A stretch of DNA of 64,000 bases from Mesonia algae (GCF_003253545.1 NZ_QKYV01000004.1:124001-188000), one strand, 5' to 3'; numbered from the stretch's first letter, positions 49,155 to 58,691 are shown. The notes: a model not told the origin generated them from the sequence alone. Program-made: numbers and translations.

Positions 49155-51521
49155 ATGAAAAATAAGTCAGAAGATTTACCATTTAGAATAAAAGTAAGCT
49201 TCCAAAAAGTGATAGAAGCTTATAAGGAAAGATATAAAACAGAAGATAAAAAATTAGCAAAAAAATATTTAGAAGATTTATTAGAGTACATACAAGAGTT
49301 TCCAGAATTAAGTGATGGTATAGAAAATGTTGAAGAAATAGAAAAATATGACGAACCTATACAAATTCTATTAGATGATATATTTCCAAACGTATTAACT
49401 AATAATGAAATAAAAGCAGCAACTGTTCCTAAATATGATATTGTATTAAGTCAAACCAATCGCTTTAAAGAGATTATTAATAATGCGGGAGAAGGTTTTG
49501 AATTTAGAATACGAAACTTTGAAAATGAATTTGATTACATAAGAGGGTGTCTATTGATACTTAAAAATTTCTATAAATATGATATAGATTTTTCAAGACC
49601 TCTTTATTATGATATTCCAGAAAAAGGAGGAATTACAAAAAATTATAGGTTAGCTGTAAATGCAGATTTTGTAAGTTTTGAAAAAACAGAAACGGCTTTA
49701 GAGGTAACCGAAGAAGATGTAGATGTTTTAATACAAAATACAGACAATATTGAGTTGTGGAAAGAGAAATTCCCTCCTCATAGTTGGATATTTAAAGGCT
49801 TTATTTTACTTAATTTAACAGATGTTACTGTAGATGATGGAATATCTGATTTAAAGACTGAGCTTTTAAATAATAATGTTCCTGAAGATAAAAATATGGA
49901 TGGAATGTTAGAGATATTTAGATCTATTTATAGGATTCCAGATTTAGAGATAGGTTTTACCATGTTTGAAGACACTCTACACGAGTTCTATAACATGAAA
50001 AAAGGGTTAATTAAAAGCTATATCTTAGATAATAAATCTACATTTGATTGTAAAAATATACTTTGTGAATCTGCATATGATTCGCTAATCAATAAACAAA
50101 GTTACTTTGTCATTGCCAACGTAGAGAATTATGCGCGTAAAAATCCTGAGGTCTTATTAGCACAAAACCTATTAGCAAACAATGTAAAAAGTTGTATTCT
50201 AGCACCAATTTCTAAAAATAACAATTTATTAGGAGTTTTAGAACTGGTTTCATTTAGAAAAAATGAACTCAACAATATAAATGCAATCAAGCTTGAAGAT
50301 GTTCTTCCTTATATTGTCACTGCCGTGGAAAGAAATAAAACCGACTTTGAGAATAGAGTAAAAGCGGTGATACAAAGTGAATGTACCTCTATACACCCGA
50401 GTGTACTTTGGGTTTTTGAAGAAGAAGCCAAACGATTTATTGAAGATTTAGATTCAGATGGTGTTTCTTCCTTTAGAGATATTGCATTTAGAGACATTTA
50501 TCCGTTATATGGACAAATAGATATTGTGGGCTCTTCAGAAGAAAGAAATAACGCTATTCAAAAAGATCTCTTAAGTCAGTTAAATTCTATTTTAGTCATC
50601 ATAAATGAGGCTTACGATATTGAGCCTATTCCTATTTATGAACAAATGAAATTTAGAATAGAAGAATTCAGTAAAGATCTCAAGGAAAATCTGAATGCTT
50701 CTAGTGAGCAAAAGATTATAAATTTCATATACAAGGAGCTAAATCCGCTTATAGAACATTTGGAGCATAAATCTGATAGTCTAAAAAGCAAAGTAGAGGA
50801 ATACGAGAAAAATTTAGATCCTAAAACGGGAGTGATTTACGATCAACGAAAAAATTATGATGATACGGTACAAAGAATTAACCGTACACTATCTCGTTAC
50901 TTAGATCGAAAACAAGCTGATGCTCAAAAAATATATCCTCATTATTTTGAAAGGTATAAAACAGATGGAGTAGATCATAATATGTATATAGGTAGTGATA
51001 TGGTTAAAAATAAACCTTTTAGTGAGGTTTATTTATTTAACTTAAGACTTTGGCAGTTACAAGTAATGTGCGAAATGGAAAATAGATTCTACAACGTACA
51101 AGAAAATATGCCTTTAAAGTTAGACGCTGCTTCGCTAATTCTTGTTTTTAGTTCTACTTTATCTATTCGATATAGAATGGATGAGAAAAAGTTTGATGTA
51201 GATGGTACTTACAATGCAAGATATGAAATTATTAAAAAGAGAATTGATAAGGCCTATATTAAAGATACTGAAGAAAGAGTAACTCAAAAAGGTAAAATTG
51301 CCATTGTATACTCTCAAAAATCTGACGAAAGAGAGTATTTAAGATATATTAAATACCTACAAAAGAAAAATTATTTAGGTGATCAATTAGAATTATTAGA
51401 GTTAGAAGACGTGCAAGGAGTCGTAGGGTTACGAGCGATAAGAATTAATGTCCTCTACAAATCTGATGATAAACAAGAAAATATATCTTACGAAAATCTA
51501 ATGAAAGAATTACATCATTAA
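49155..51521 (+). CDS. GAF-domain protein of unknown function (788 residues)
   Basis: A large cytoplasmic protein without signal or membrane segment. The middle (about 295-400) is GAF-like: QSYFVIANVENYARKNPEVL, then SCILAPISKNNNLLGVLELV and ALKLEDVLPYIVTAVER-type helix. The N-terminal 290 residues and C-terminal 390 are not assignable; the C-terminal half is largely helical with coiled-coil potential (HLEHKSDSLKSKVEEYEKN) and a final region around VYSQKSDEREYLRYIKYLQK. GAF domains bind cyclic nucleotides or other small ligands. It converges on the HD-PycTM gene, whose product may metabolise or sense such ligands. No catalytic output domain is recognisable. Confidence 0.75.
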   Translation: MKNKSEDLPFRIKVSFQKVIEAYKERYKTEDKKLAKKYLEDLLEYIQEFPELSDGIENVEEIEKYDEPIQILLDDIFPNVLTNNEIKAATVPKYDIVLSQTNRFKEIINNAGEGFEFRIRNFENEFDYIRGCLLILKNFYKYDIDFSRPLYYDIPEKGGITKNYRLAVNADFVSFEKTETALEVTEEDVDVLIQNTDNIELWKEKFPPHSWIFKGFILLNLTDVTVDDGISDLKTELLNNNVPEDKNMDGMLEIFRSIYRIPDLEIGFTMFEDTLHEFYNMKKGLIKSYILDNKSTFDCKNILCESAYDSLINKQSYFVIANVENYARKNPEVLLAQNLLANNVKSCILAPISKNNNLLGVLELVSFRKNELNNINAIKLEDVLPYIVTAVERNKTDFENRVKAVIQSECTSIHPSVLWVFEEEAKRFIEDLDSDGVSSFRDIAFRDIYPLYGQIDIVGSSEERNNAIQKDLLSQLNSILVIINEAYDIEPIPIYEQMKFRIEEFSKDLKENLNASSEQKIINFIYKELNPLIEHLEHKSDSLKSKVEEYEKNLDPKTGVIYDQRKNYDDTVQRINRTLSRYLDRKQADAQKIYPHYFERYKTDGVDHNMYIGSDMVKNKPFSEVYLFNLRLWQLQVMCEMENRFYNVQENMPLKLDAASLILVFSSTLSIRYRMDEKKFDVDGTYNARYEIIKKRIDKAYIKDTEERVTQKGKIAIVYSQKSDEREYLRYIKYLQKKNYLGDQLELLELEDVQGVVGLRAIRINVLYKSDDKQENISYENLMKELHH

Positions 51522-51522
51522 A

Positions 51523-51554
51523 AAAAAAGCTCTTCGATTAAGAAGAGCTTTTTT
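51523..51554. terminator. Bidirectional terminator between GAF and HD-PycTM genes
   Basis: AAAAAAGCTCTTC and GAAGAGCTTTTTT pair around a short AT-rich loop, serving both convergent genes. Confidence 0.9.
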
Positions 51555-51568
51555 ATTTAATAATTTTT

Positions 51569-52753
51569 TTAAACAGACCAAAAAGCAATGACAAAACTAA
51601 TAACCGATATAATAATACCTGTCATAAATATGGTGTAAGTCCATCGTAAAAGATTGTATTTTCTATTTAAGACAATACCTAATAAATACAAATCTTTTGT
51701 CAAGGCCTCATATACGTAATCTTTATCTTTTAAAATTTCGTCAATCGCCCATTTATATTGGTCGAATGGCATTTTATGAAAATTTCCGAAGAATAAAATA
51801 TTCACATCTCTATTTCTTACTTGTTCTTTCGTGAACTCGCCGCTTGTTACATTAGGTCGAGTAGACATAATGGATAGAATAATAGAAGCCACACTAAAAC
51901 AAACCAGCACCAATGTAGGCATCATCAAGTGGCGATTAGATGCCGCATCTAGCTTAGGAATAATATTAGCTAAAGCAAGCGAAATTATAATAGCATTTAC
52001 AGAAAGAAGGATGTTGGCTTTGGTATCTGCAATATCACTTAGTTTAATATGGTTTCTTAACGTAGTCCTATATAGAGTTTGGATACTCCTTTCGGGATTA
52101 TCATTTTTATATTTAGCTTTATATTTAGCTTTCGCTTTTTCTTTATCATACTTCTTAGAAAGTTTTTTCTGACTTTCCAAAATTGAAAGTAGATTTTCAT
52201 CTTTTTTAGGTTTCCATTTCTCTATAGCATATGGAGTGTAATAACGATGTTTTTCGGTAAAAAGTTTAATGTTTTCTTCTACCCATTCATTCGTAGAAAA
52301 ATTACGAATCTTCTGAATTTTAAGTTCCTGTCTTAAAAACTCACTAGTTTCATCAAAATATTCTTTCGATAAATGCGAAGAATCTGCATCCTTAATAATT
52401 TTTTCAGGCAAGGTTTCTGGTATGGCCAACATTCTCGTAGTAGAAATGTATTTGACCACCATCTCTATGATTTCTTTATCTACATTTTCTTCAGTTAAAA
52501 AGTCTTTAGCAATTTTTACACTTTCTTCTTCATGCCCTTCAGATTTAACCGTATAGCCAGTGTCATGAAGCCAAGCAGCTAGTAATAACGCTCGTTCTTC
52601 TTTAACATTTATTTCGGAATTTTCAATTAATTCTTTAGTACTTTTAACCACCCTTTGCGTGTGGTTATAGTTGTGATATATAAAAGTATTTGGTAGTTTT
52701 TCAGTAAATAATTGAAGAACAAATTTGTCTACTTTTTCTAAAATATCGGCCAT
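51569..52753 (-). CDS. HD-domain hydrolase fused to Pycsar-effector-like membrane domain (DUF5706/PycTM)
   Basis: A 394-residue two-part protein. Residues 1-180 form an HD domain: His31 (NHTQRV), the HD pair 63-64 (AWLHDTGYT), His74 (GHEEES) and Asp122 (KDADSSH) are plausible metal ligands. A basic linker with KAK/KYK repeats (200-218) follows. Residues 227-394 match the Pycsar effector membrane family: LYRTTLRNHIKLSDIADTKA then NILLSVNAIIISLALANI, with transmembrane segments near 247-266, 278-297 and 370-392. Known PycTM effectors respond to cCMP/cUMP from a phage-activated cyclase. No cyclase is adjacent. A fused phosphohydrolase could degrade the signal or a related nucleotide. It is divergent from the metallophosphatase-barrel gene. 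Confidence 0.82.
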   Translation of the reverse strand: MADILEKVDKFVLQLFTEKLPNTFIYHNYNHTQRVVKSTKELIENSEINVKEERALLLAAWLHDTGYTVKSEGHEEESVKIAKDFLTEENVDKEIIEMVVKYISTTRMLAIPETLPEKIIKDADSSHLSKEYFDETSEFLRQELKIQKIRNFSTNEWVEENIKLFTEKHRYYTPYAIEKWKPKKDENLLSILESQKKLSKKYDKEKAKAKYKAKYKNDNPERSIQTLYRTTLRNHIKLSDIADTKANILLSVNAIIISLALANIIPKLDAASNRHLMMPTLVLVCFSVASIILSIMSTRPNVTSGEFTKEQVRNRDVNILFFGNFHKMPFDQYKWAIDEILKDKDYVYEALTKDLYLLGIVLNRKYNLLRWTYTIFMTGIIISVISFVIAFWSV

Positions 52754-52808
52754 AGGTTTATATTAAATGTCTTGCAAATTACAAAAAATCAAAGTTGATT
52801 TATTATTT

Positions 52809-55800
52809 ATGAAGAAAAATAACATAGTTCTAACAATTATAGCTGCACTTGTCATGTTGGGTTGTGCTTCTTTCGAACCTAAGTATAAAGATGAAGATGC
52901 TCAAAAGGCAATTATTTATCCCGATCAAAAAGAGTTAGAGCACCGTTTTTTTCTTTTAGGTGATGCAGGATATTCTCAAGCAGGTGGAACTTCTTTAGGA
53001 ATCTTAGCATTTAAATCTATGTTAGATTCTATGCCGTCTAAAAATTCAACTACTATATTTTTAGGAGATAATATTTATCCCGCAGGGATGCCTCAAGAAG
53101 GAGATCCGTTAAGGACGCAGTCAGAATATAGAATTGATGCCCAATTGGATGCTTTAGAAAATTACGATGGAAATATTATTTTTATTCCCGGTAATCACGA
53201 TTGGTACGACGAAGGAATTAATGGTTTAGAAGAACAGAAAGATTATATAGAAAAGCATTTAAAGAAAAATAATGTATGGGCACCAAATTCGGGTTGCGGA
53301 TTTGAAGTTAGAGATGTTTCTGAAGGTTTAGCTATAATTATTATTGATTCTCAATGGTTCTTAGAAGATTGGGATGAAAATCCTACCATAAACGATAATT
53401 GTCCAGAGATAAAAACTCGTGAAGCAATGTTGTTAGAATTTGCCAATGAGTTAAAGAAGAATGAAAATAAAAACGTCGTAGTAGCCTTACATCATCCTTT
53501 ATTTACCAATGGTGTACACGGAGGTAATTATCATTTAAATAGACACTTATATCCTTCTCAAAAAAAAATTCCTTTACCTGTTTTAGGGTCTTTAGCTATG
53601 TTGATAAGAACCACGGGAGGAGTTTCCATTCAAGATGCACAAAACCAGCGCTACAAAAATATGGTAGATAGATTGTCTACCGCAGCAGCTGGATACGATA
53701 ATGTCATGTTTGTATCTGGTCACGAACACAATTTACAATACAATGTAGAAGGGAACATTCATCAAATTATCTCGGGATCTGGTTCTAAAGAATCTTATGC
53801 TAGCTTAAGAAACAACGGAGTTTTCGCTTATCCAGGACAGGGTTTTGCTATTTATGATGTGTTTAAAGATGGTTCAACGTGGGTTAAATTTTATAAAAGT
53901 GTTAATAATAAACCGGTGTTAATGTTTCAGCAGGAAATATTTGAGCCTAAAAAAGAATTTGATTTCGTTCCTCTTATTTCCGATAAAATCTACACTCCTT
54001 ATATCAAAGCTTCAATTTATGAACAAGAAGAAGCAGAAAAAGGAGTGGTGTACAAAAGTATTTTTGGTAATCAATATAGAAATCTTTACGGAAAAAAAAT
54101 AAAAGCACCTGTTGCCTATCTAGACACTTTATATGGAGGTCTAGAAGTTATTAGAGCTGGAGGAGGTCACCAAACTAGATCTTTAAGGTTAAAAGATAAA
54201 AAAGGTAGAGATTACAATCTTAGAGCACTTAAAAAAAGTGCTTTGCAGTTATTACAGACTGTAGCGTTTAAAGATGAAGAAGTTGGAGAAGATTTTGAAA
54301 ATACCTTAGCGGAAAAAGCGATTCAAGATTTTTATACTGCAGCACATCCCTATGCGTTTATGGTAGTGCCAGATCTATCTGAAGCCATTAATATATATCA
54401 TACCAATCCACAAATTTTTTATGTTCCCAAGCAACAAGCCTTAAAAGACTACAATGAAGACTATGGGGATGAACTTTATATGTTGGTAGAAAGACCAGAA
54501 GAAGGTTGGATGGATTCTGATAAGTTTGGAAGCCCTAATGAAGATATAGAAAGTACTTCAGGTTTGTTTGAGCGTTTGCGAAGAGATGAAGAATATCATT
54601 TAGATGAAGCAACCTATATTAGAGCAAGAGTTTTTGATATGTTATTAGGAGACTGGGATAGGCACCAAGATCAATGGCGTTGGTCTGAGTTTGAAGATGA
54701 AGAAGGAAATAAAACTTTTAAGCCTATACCAAGAGATCGAGATCAAGTTTTTTCAAATTTTGACGGAGCTTTCTTTGCTACCTTAAGAGGAATATCGGGT
54801 TTTGGAAATCAATTTAGTACCTACGGCGAAAATATTGGCGATATCGAATGGTTTAACTCTTCTGTAGTAGGATTAGATAGAGCATTACTTCAGAATAAAG
54901 GAAAAGAAGAATGGTTAAAACAAGCAAAATATGTTCAAGAAAATATTACCGATGAAGTAATTGAAAAAGCTTTTTCTAAACTTCCAGAAGAAATTTTGGT
55001 TGAAGAATCTACAGCAAAATTAAAATCTGATTTAAAGGCGAGAAGAGGGAACATTGTGAACATAGCAGAAAAATACTATGACTACTTTGCCAAATTAGCC
55101 ATCGTTACTGCAACAGATAAAGATGATTTTATAGATATTACAAGGCTAGAAGATGGTAGTGCAAATATTTCTATCTATCGAAATATAAAAGGAAATCGTA
55201 AATACATAGTGAGCAACAAGACTTATTCAAAAAAGGAAACCAAAGAAATTTGGATTTATGGTTTGGATGATGATGATGTCTTTAATGTAGTAGGGGAGTC
55301 TAATCACTATATTCCAATTAAGATCATTGGAGGACAAAATAATGACATTTTTAAAATTAAAAATGGAAAAGGAATCACAGTCTATGATTATAAGTCTAAA
55401 CCAAATACGATAGACGAGATTGGGGACGCCAAACTAAGACTTACAGATAAGTATGCAGTAAATATTTATAATAAAGATAAAAAAATATCTTCTTCTACTT
55501 CAATTTTACCAGGACTAGGTTACAATCCAGATGATGGATTTAAAATAGGAGTACAAGCAGTGCTTACCAACAATCGTTTTAATAGAAACCCTTTTACTTC
55601 TCAACATAAGATTGGAATAGCATATTATTTTGCCTACGATGGTTTTGATGTTAGTTATGAAGGCCAATTTGCAAACGCTATTGGCAACTTTAATTTTGCT
55701 GTCGAAGGACATTATACCAGCAATAATTATGCAACTAACTTTTTTGGATTTGGGAATGAGACTACCAATTTTGCCGAAAATGGATGGTCTTATGATTACA

Positions 55801-56540
55801 ATCGTGTAAAAATAAATAGAATAGGTGTAGAGGCAGGATTAAAACAAGCGACACCATTTGGTAGTTATTTTGAGTATATGCTCTCTTTTGAAACTGTAAA
55901 TTTAGAAGAATCTTCAAATAGGTATGTAACCGACATATATGATGCCGAAGATGATGAATTCTTTGAAAGAAAATATTTTGCAGGAGCTCACGGTACGTAT
56001 AAATACGAAAGTTATGATGATGAAATAAACCCTACGAGAGGGATGGATTTTGAGTTTACCCTTGGCGGAAAAATAAACACTACAGAAACTAAAAATTCTT
56101 ATGCGTATATAAAACCACATTTAGAGTTTTATAATTCTATATCGAGAAATAGAAAATGGGTAATAAATACTCACGTAGATTCTCAAATAAATATAGGAAA
56201 TGATTATGAGTTTTATCAAGCAGCTCAATTAGGAGGAGAAACGGGACTTAGAGGGTATAGAAATGAAAGATTCTCAGGACAAAGATCATTCTCAACCGGA
56301 GCAGATTTAAGATATAGTTTTAATCAAATTAAAACACGTTTCTTACCATTTCAAATTGGAGTTTTTGCCGGTGGAGATTTAGGAAGAGTGTGGTTAGATG
56401 GAGAAGGTAGTAAGCAATGGCACAGCGACTATGGTGGAGGTATTTTTGTGAACAGTGCTCAATCTATTAATGGAAAGTTTAATATGTTTAACGGAGAAGA
56501 TGGCTGGCGTTTTAGTTTTGGATTCGGATTTAAATTTTAA
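52809..56540 (+). CDS. Lipoprotein with metallophosphatase, kinase-like middle region and BamA/TamA-like beta-barrel
   Basis: A 1243-residue protein from ATG 52809 (the upstream ATG at 52767 precedes the signal). Lipobox MLGCAS. Metallophosphatase motifs in order: GDAG (51-54), GDNIY (86), GNHDW (128), HHPLF (228) and GHEHN (304), all metal ligands kept. A middle region has RARVFDMLLGDWDRHQDQWR with DWDRH at 615-619 and PIPRDRDQVF near 641, which recalls kinase-like catalytic motifs. From about residue 900 a Omp85-type barrel follows (GLGYNPDDGFKIGVQAVL, GETGLRGYRNERFSGQRS) ending in FGFGFKF. The enzyme is thus displayed on the outer membrane. It probably removes phosphate from exported substrates. 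Confidence 0.84.
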   Translation: MKKNNIVLTIIAALVMLGCASFEPKYKDEDAQKAIIYPDQKELEHRFFLLGDAGYSQAGGTSLGILAFKSMLDSMPSKNSTTIFLGDNIYPAGMPQEGDPLRTQSEYRIDAQLDALENYDGNIIFIPGNHDWYDEGINGLEEQKDYIEKHLKKNNVWAPNSGCGFEVRDVSEGLAIIIIDSQWFLEDWDENPTINDNCPEIKTREAMLLEFANELKKNENKNVVVALHHPLFTNGVHGGNYHLNRHLYPSQKKIPLPVLGSLAMLIRTTGGVSIQDAQNQRYKNMVDRLSTAAAGYDNVMFVSGHEHNLQYNVEGNIHQIISGSGSKESYASLRNNGVFAYPGQGFAIYDVFKDGSTWVKFYKSVNNKPVLMFQQEIFEPKKEFDFVPLISDKIYTPYIKASIYEQEEAEKGVVYKSIFGNQYRNLYGKKIKAPVAYLDTLYGGLEVIRAGGGHQTRSLRLKDKKGRDYNLRALKKSALQLLQTVAFKDEEVGEDFENTLAEKAIQDFYTAAHPYAFMVVPDLSEAINIYHTNPQIFYVPKQQALKDYNEDYGDELYMLVERPEEGWMDSDKFGSPNEDIESTSGLFERLRRDEEYHLDEATYIRARVFDMLLGDWDRHQDQWRWSEFEDEEGNKTFKPIPRDRDQVFSNFDGAFFATLRGISGFGNQFSTYGENIGDIEWFNSSVVGLDRALLQNKGKEEWLKQAKYVQENITDEVIEKAFSKLPEEILVEESTAKLKSDLKARRGNIVNIAEKYYDYFAKLAIVTATDKDDFIDITRLEDGSANISIYRNIKGNRKYIVSNKTYSKKETKEIWIYGLDDDDVFNVVGESNHYIPIKIIGGQNNDIFKIKNGKGITVYDYKSKPNTIDEIGDAKLRLTDKYAVNIYNKDKKISSSTSILPGLGYNPDDGFKIGVQAVLTNNRFNRNPFTSQHKIGIAYYFAYDGFDVSYEGQFANAIGNFNFAVEGHYTSNNYATNFFGFGNETTNFAENGWSYDYNRVKINRIGVEAGLKQATPFGSYFEYMLSFETVNLEESSNRYVTDIYDAEDDEFFERKYFAGAHGTYKYESYDDEINPTRGMDFEFTLGGKINTTETKNSYAYIKPHLEFYNSISRNRKWVINTHVDSQINIGNDYEFYQAAQLGGETGLRGYRNERFSGQRSFSTGADLRYSFNQIKTRFLPFQIGVFAGGDLGRVWLDGEGSKQWHSDYGGGIFVNSAQSINGKFNMFNGEDGWRFSFGFGFKF

Positions 56541-56634
56541 TTCCGTAAAGCTAATTGAAGTGAATATTTTAAGTTTTTTATGTTTCTGAACCGCTTCTAT
56601 TTATCTGATTTAAATATAAATTTTGAAAAAATTA

Positions 56635-57186
56635 ATGATAAACATTCATTCAGAAAGAGTTTTAATACGTCCTATTCATTCCAAAGATGCTTTAGAAGTT
56701 TTCTCGTATAGGTCAAATTTTGAAGTGAATAAGTATCAAAACTGGATTCCTTCAACTATGAAAGAAGTGAAGCGTTTTATTGATAAAAATCCAAATACTT
56801 TCAATGAACCCCATACTTGGTTTCAGTTAGTTATAGAGAAAAAAGATACTCAAGAAGTAATAGGAGATATTGGAGTACATTTTGAAGACCCACAGAATCT
56901 TCAATGCGAGTTAGGGTGTACTATAAATGAAAAATATCAGCATCAAGGTTTTGCATCAGAGGCCTTAAAAGCATTAATTAATCACTTGTTTCATCATTTA
57001 AATAAGCATAGAGTCAAAGCTTCAGTAGATCCTAGAAATGCAAAATCTATTCGGTTAATGGATCGCTTAAAGTTTAGAAAAGAAGCTCATTTTAAGGAGA
57101 GTCTATATTTTCGTGACGCTTGGGTTGACGATGTTATATATGTTATTCTTCAAAAAGAATGGAAAGTAATTGAATTCAAAAAATAA
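56635..57186 (+). CDS. GNAT-family N-acetyltransferase (RimJ/RimL-like)
   Basis: A 183-residue protein: SERVLIRPIHSKDALEVF at the N-terminus, VIGDIGVHFEDP, then the acetyl-CoA loop region ELGCTINEKYQHQGFASEALKA and NAKSIRLMDRLKFRKEAHF. These match the Acetyltransf_3/RimJ group. I chose the ATG at 56635; a TTG four codons upstream is in frame (56623). Possible targets include ribosomal protein N-termini or small amines. It ends at a terminator and converges with mscS. Confidence 0.88.
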   Translation: MINIHSERVLIRPIHSKDALEVFSYRSNFEVNKYQNWIPSTMKEVKRFIDKNPNTFNEPHTWFQLVIEKKDTQEVIGDIGVHFEDPQNLQCELGCTINEKYQHQGFASEALKALINHLFHHLNKHRVKASVDPRNAKSIRLMDRLKFRKEAHFKESLYFRDAWVDDVIYVILQKEWKVIEFKK

Positions 57187-57211
57187 AAAATCCGCATTTA
57201 GCGGATTTTTT
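57185..57211. terminator. Terminator between GNAT and mscS genes
   Basis: AAAAATCCGC/GCGGATTTTT stem with an ATTTA loop, A-tract before and T-tract after, between convergent genes. Confidence 0.9.
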
Positions 57212-57229
57212 ATTTCAAATATTTTAAAC

Positions 57230-58138
57230 TTATTCCTGTTGTGAAGAATTAATTGTAATCGCTTCAGATCTAAATTTATTTTTCCCAAAATCAAGCGTTC
57301 TAATTGGGAAAGGAATATTGATGTCTTCCTCGTTGTAAGCTTTTTTAATCGCAAGGATAGCTTTGTGTGTGTGAAGTAGAATATCTCTCTGTTTAGTTAC
57401 ATCTGCCCAGAATCTTACTACGTAATTTATAGAGCTATCACCAAAACTTTGATAAGCAAACTCTATTTGTTCACCATTATTTTGTTTGAATATTTTTGCA
57501 ATAGCGTCGATAGTTATTTTTTCAACTTTTTCGAGGTCACTTTCATAACCTACACCACAATTAACCATTATCCTAGATCTTGGGGTTCTACTAAAGTTTT
57601 TAAAAGAATCTTCGGCTATTTTGGAATTGGGAATAATTATATGATTATTATCCGATTGTTTGATAACAATATTTCGCAGATTAACTTCTAAAACTTCTCC
57701 AGCATATCCATTGGTTTCAATCCAATCACCAATTTGTAGTTCGGGTAAGAAACTAAGAATAACTCCGCTAAAAGTATTATTTAAAGTTCCCTGTAAAGCA
57801 AGACCTACAGCAAGACCAATTACCCCAGCTGCCCCTAAAATTGTGGTAAGTAACTTATCTAGATTAAGAACGCTAAGCGCTATAAAAAAGCCTATTGCGA
57901 TTATAATTAGATTAAATACTCTAGTAGTTATTCCTCTAACGGAATGCTGCATGTTTCTTCTCAACAATAATTTATCAAGAAATTTGGTTACGTATTTAGC
58001 AACAAATACAAAAGCGATAAAAACTAAAACAGCCAAAATAAAATTGGGTAGATTCAAGACAATAGAATCTACCCAATTAGATAATTTATCCCAAATTCCA
58101 CTTATGGCTTTGGTAATATCAAATACTTCTTCTTTCAT
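57230..58138 (-). CDS. MscS-type mechanosensitive ion channel
   Basis: A 302-residue inner-membrane channel that relieves osmotic pressure. Three transmembrane segments lie near 26-47, 69-90 and 94-116; the third (GAAGVIGLAVGLALQGTLNN) has the Gly/Ala-rich pore-helix pattern. The beta domain follows with GDWIETNGYAGEVLEVNLR and a C-terminal alpha/beta region (FPIRTLDFG). Length is that of E. coli MscS. It lies 12 bases downstream of dps on the same strand and is probably co-transcribed. Confidence 0.93.
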   Translation of the reverse strand: MKEEVFDITKAISGIWDKLSNWVDSIVLNLPNFILAVLVFIAFVFVAKYVTKFLDKLLLRRNMQHSVRGITTRVFNLIIIAIGFFIALSVLNLDKLLTTILGAAGVIGLAVGLALQGTLNNTFSGVILSFLPELQIGDWIETNGYAGEVLEVNLRNIVIKQSDNNHIIIPNSKIAEDSFKNFSRTPRSRIMVNCGVGYESDLEKVEKITIDAIAKIFKQNNGEQIEFAYQSFGDSSINYVVRFWADVTKQRDILLHTHKAILAIKKAYNEEDINIPFPIRTLDFGKNKFRSEAITINSSQQE

Positions 58139-58150
58139 GAATATCTATGA

Positions 58151-58648
58151 TTAAGACTTGATTTCTTTATGAGTGTCTTTTGTTTTCATAGACCAAGCAT
58201 CTAACATCCAGCTTGTTTTTTCTAATTCTCTAATATAAGCACCAATAAGATCTATGGTTCCTTCATCTCCTGCTTTATCTGCTGTTTCAACAACATTAGA
58301 CATTTGTGAAAGAATCTTGCTGTGATCACCCAATAGTTCTTTTACCATTTCTTTATCAGACTTATCTGAATTAGATTCCTTTAAGTTAGATAGCTTTAAA
58401 TAATCAGAAAAATTACTGGTTGGTTCGTATCTTAAAGTCAATATTCTTTCAGCTATTTCATCTATTTTAAGCATAGCGTCATCGTACATTTCTTCAAACT
58501 TTTCATGTAAATAGAAAAAGCTTTGACCAACAATATTCCAGTGATAATTTCTTAATTTTTGGTAGTAAAGATGATAATCTGCTAGTAAAATGTTTAGCTG
58601 TTCTACCGTTTTATTTGTTGTTTCTTTATCGAGGTTTAAATACTTCAT
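58151..58648 (-). CDS. dps: Dps-type ferritin, DNA protection during starvation
   Basis: A 165-residue ferritin-like four-helix protein. The intersubunit ferroxidase ligands are in place with canonical spacing: His36 (NYHWNIVG), His48 (YLHEKF), Asp63 and Glu67 (KIDEIAER). It oxidises iron with peroxide and protects DNA. The N-terminus is short and not very Lys-rich, so DNA binding may be weak. The promoter box at 58684-58691 is close upstream. mscS follows. Confidence 0.93.
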   Translation of the reverse strand: MKYLNLDKETTNKTVEQLNILLADYHLYYQKLRNYHWNIVGQSFFYLHEKFEEMYDDAMLKIDEIAERILTLRYEPTSNFSDYLKLSNLKESNSDKSDKEMVKELLGDHSKILSQMSNVVETADKAGDEGTIDLIGAYIRELEKTSWMLDAWSMKTKDTHKEIKS

Positions 58649-58683
58649 AATAGTTTTTGTTTATAATATTTTTTATTTCAATA

Positions 58684-58691
58684 CAAAAATA
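58684..58691 (-). promoter_or_regulatory. -7 box TATTTTTG for dps
   Basis: CAAAAATA on the plus strand, about 36 bases before the dps ATG. The 58649-58751 gap shows no OxyR- or Fur-type palindrome I can recognise. Confidence 0.55.

Noticed and set aside
51831-52172. Plus-strand open frame opposite the HD-PycTM gene
   Set aside because: Reverse shadow; the HD and membrane-domain motifs are all on the minus strand.
57660-58154. Long open frame on the plus strand (about 164 codons)
   Set aside because: It lies opposite mscS and dps, whose motifs are clear; composition is that of a reverse-frame shadow without recognisable domains.
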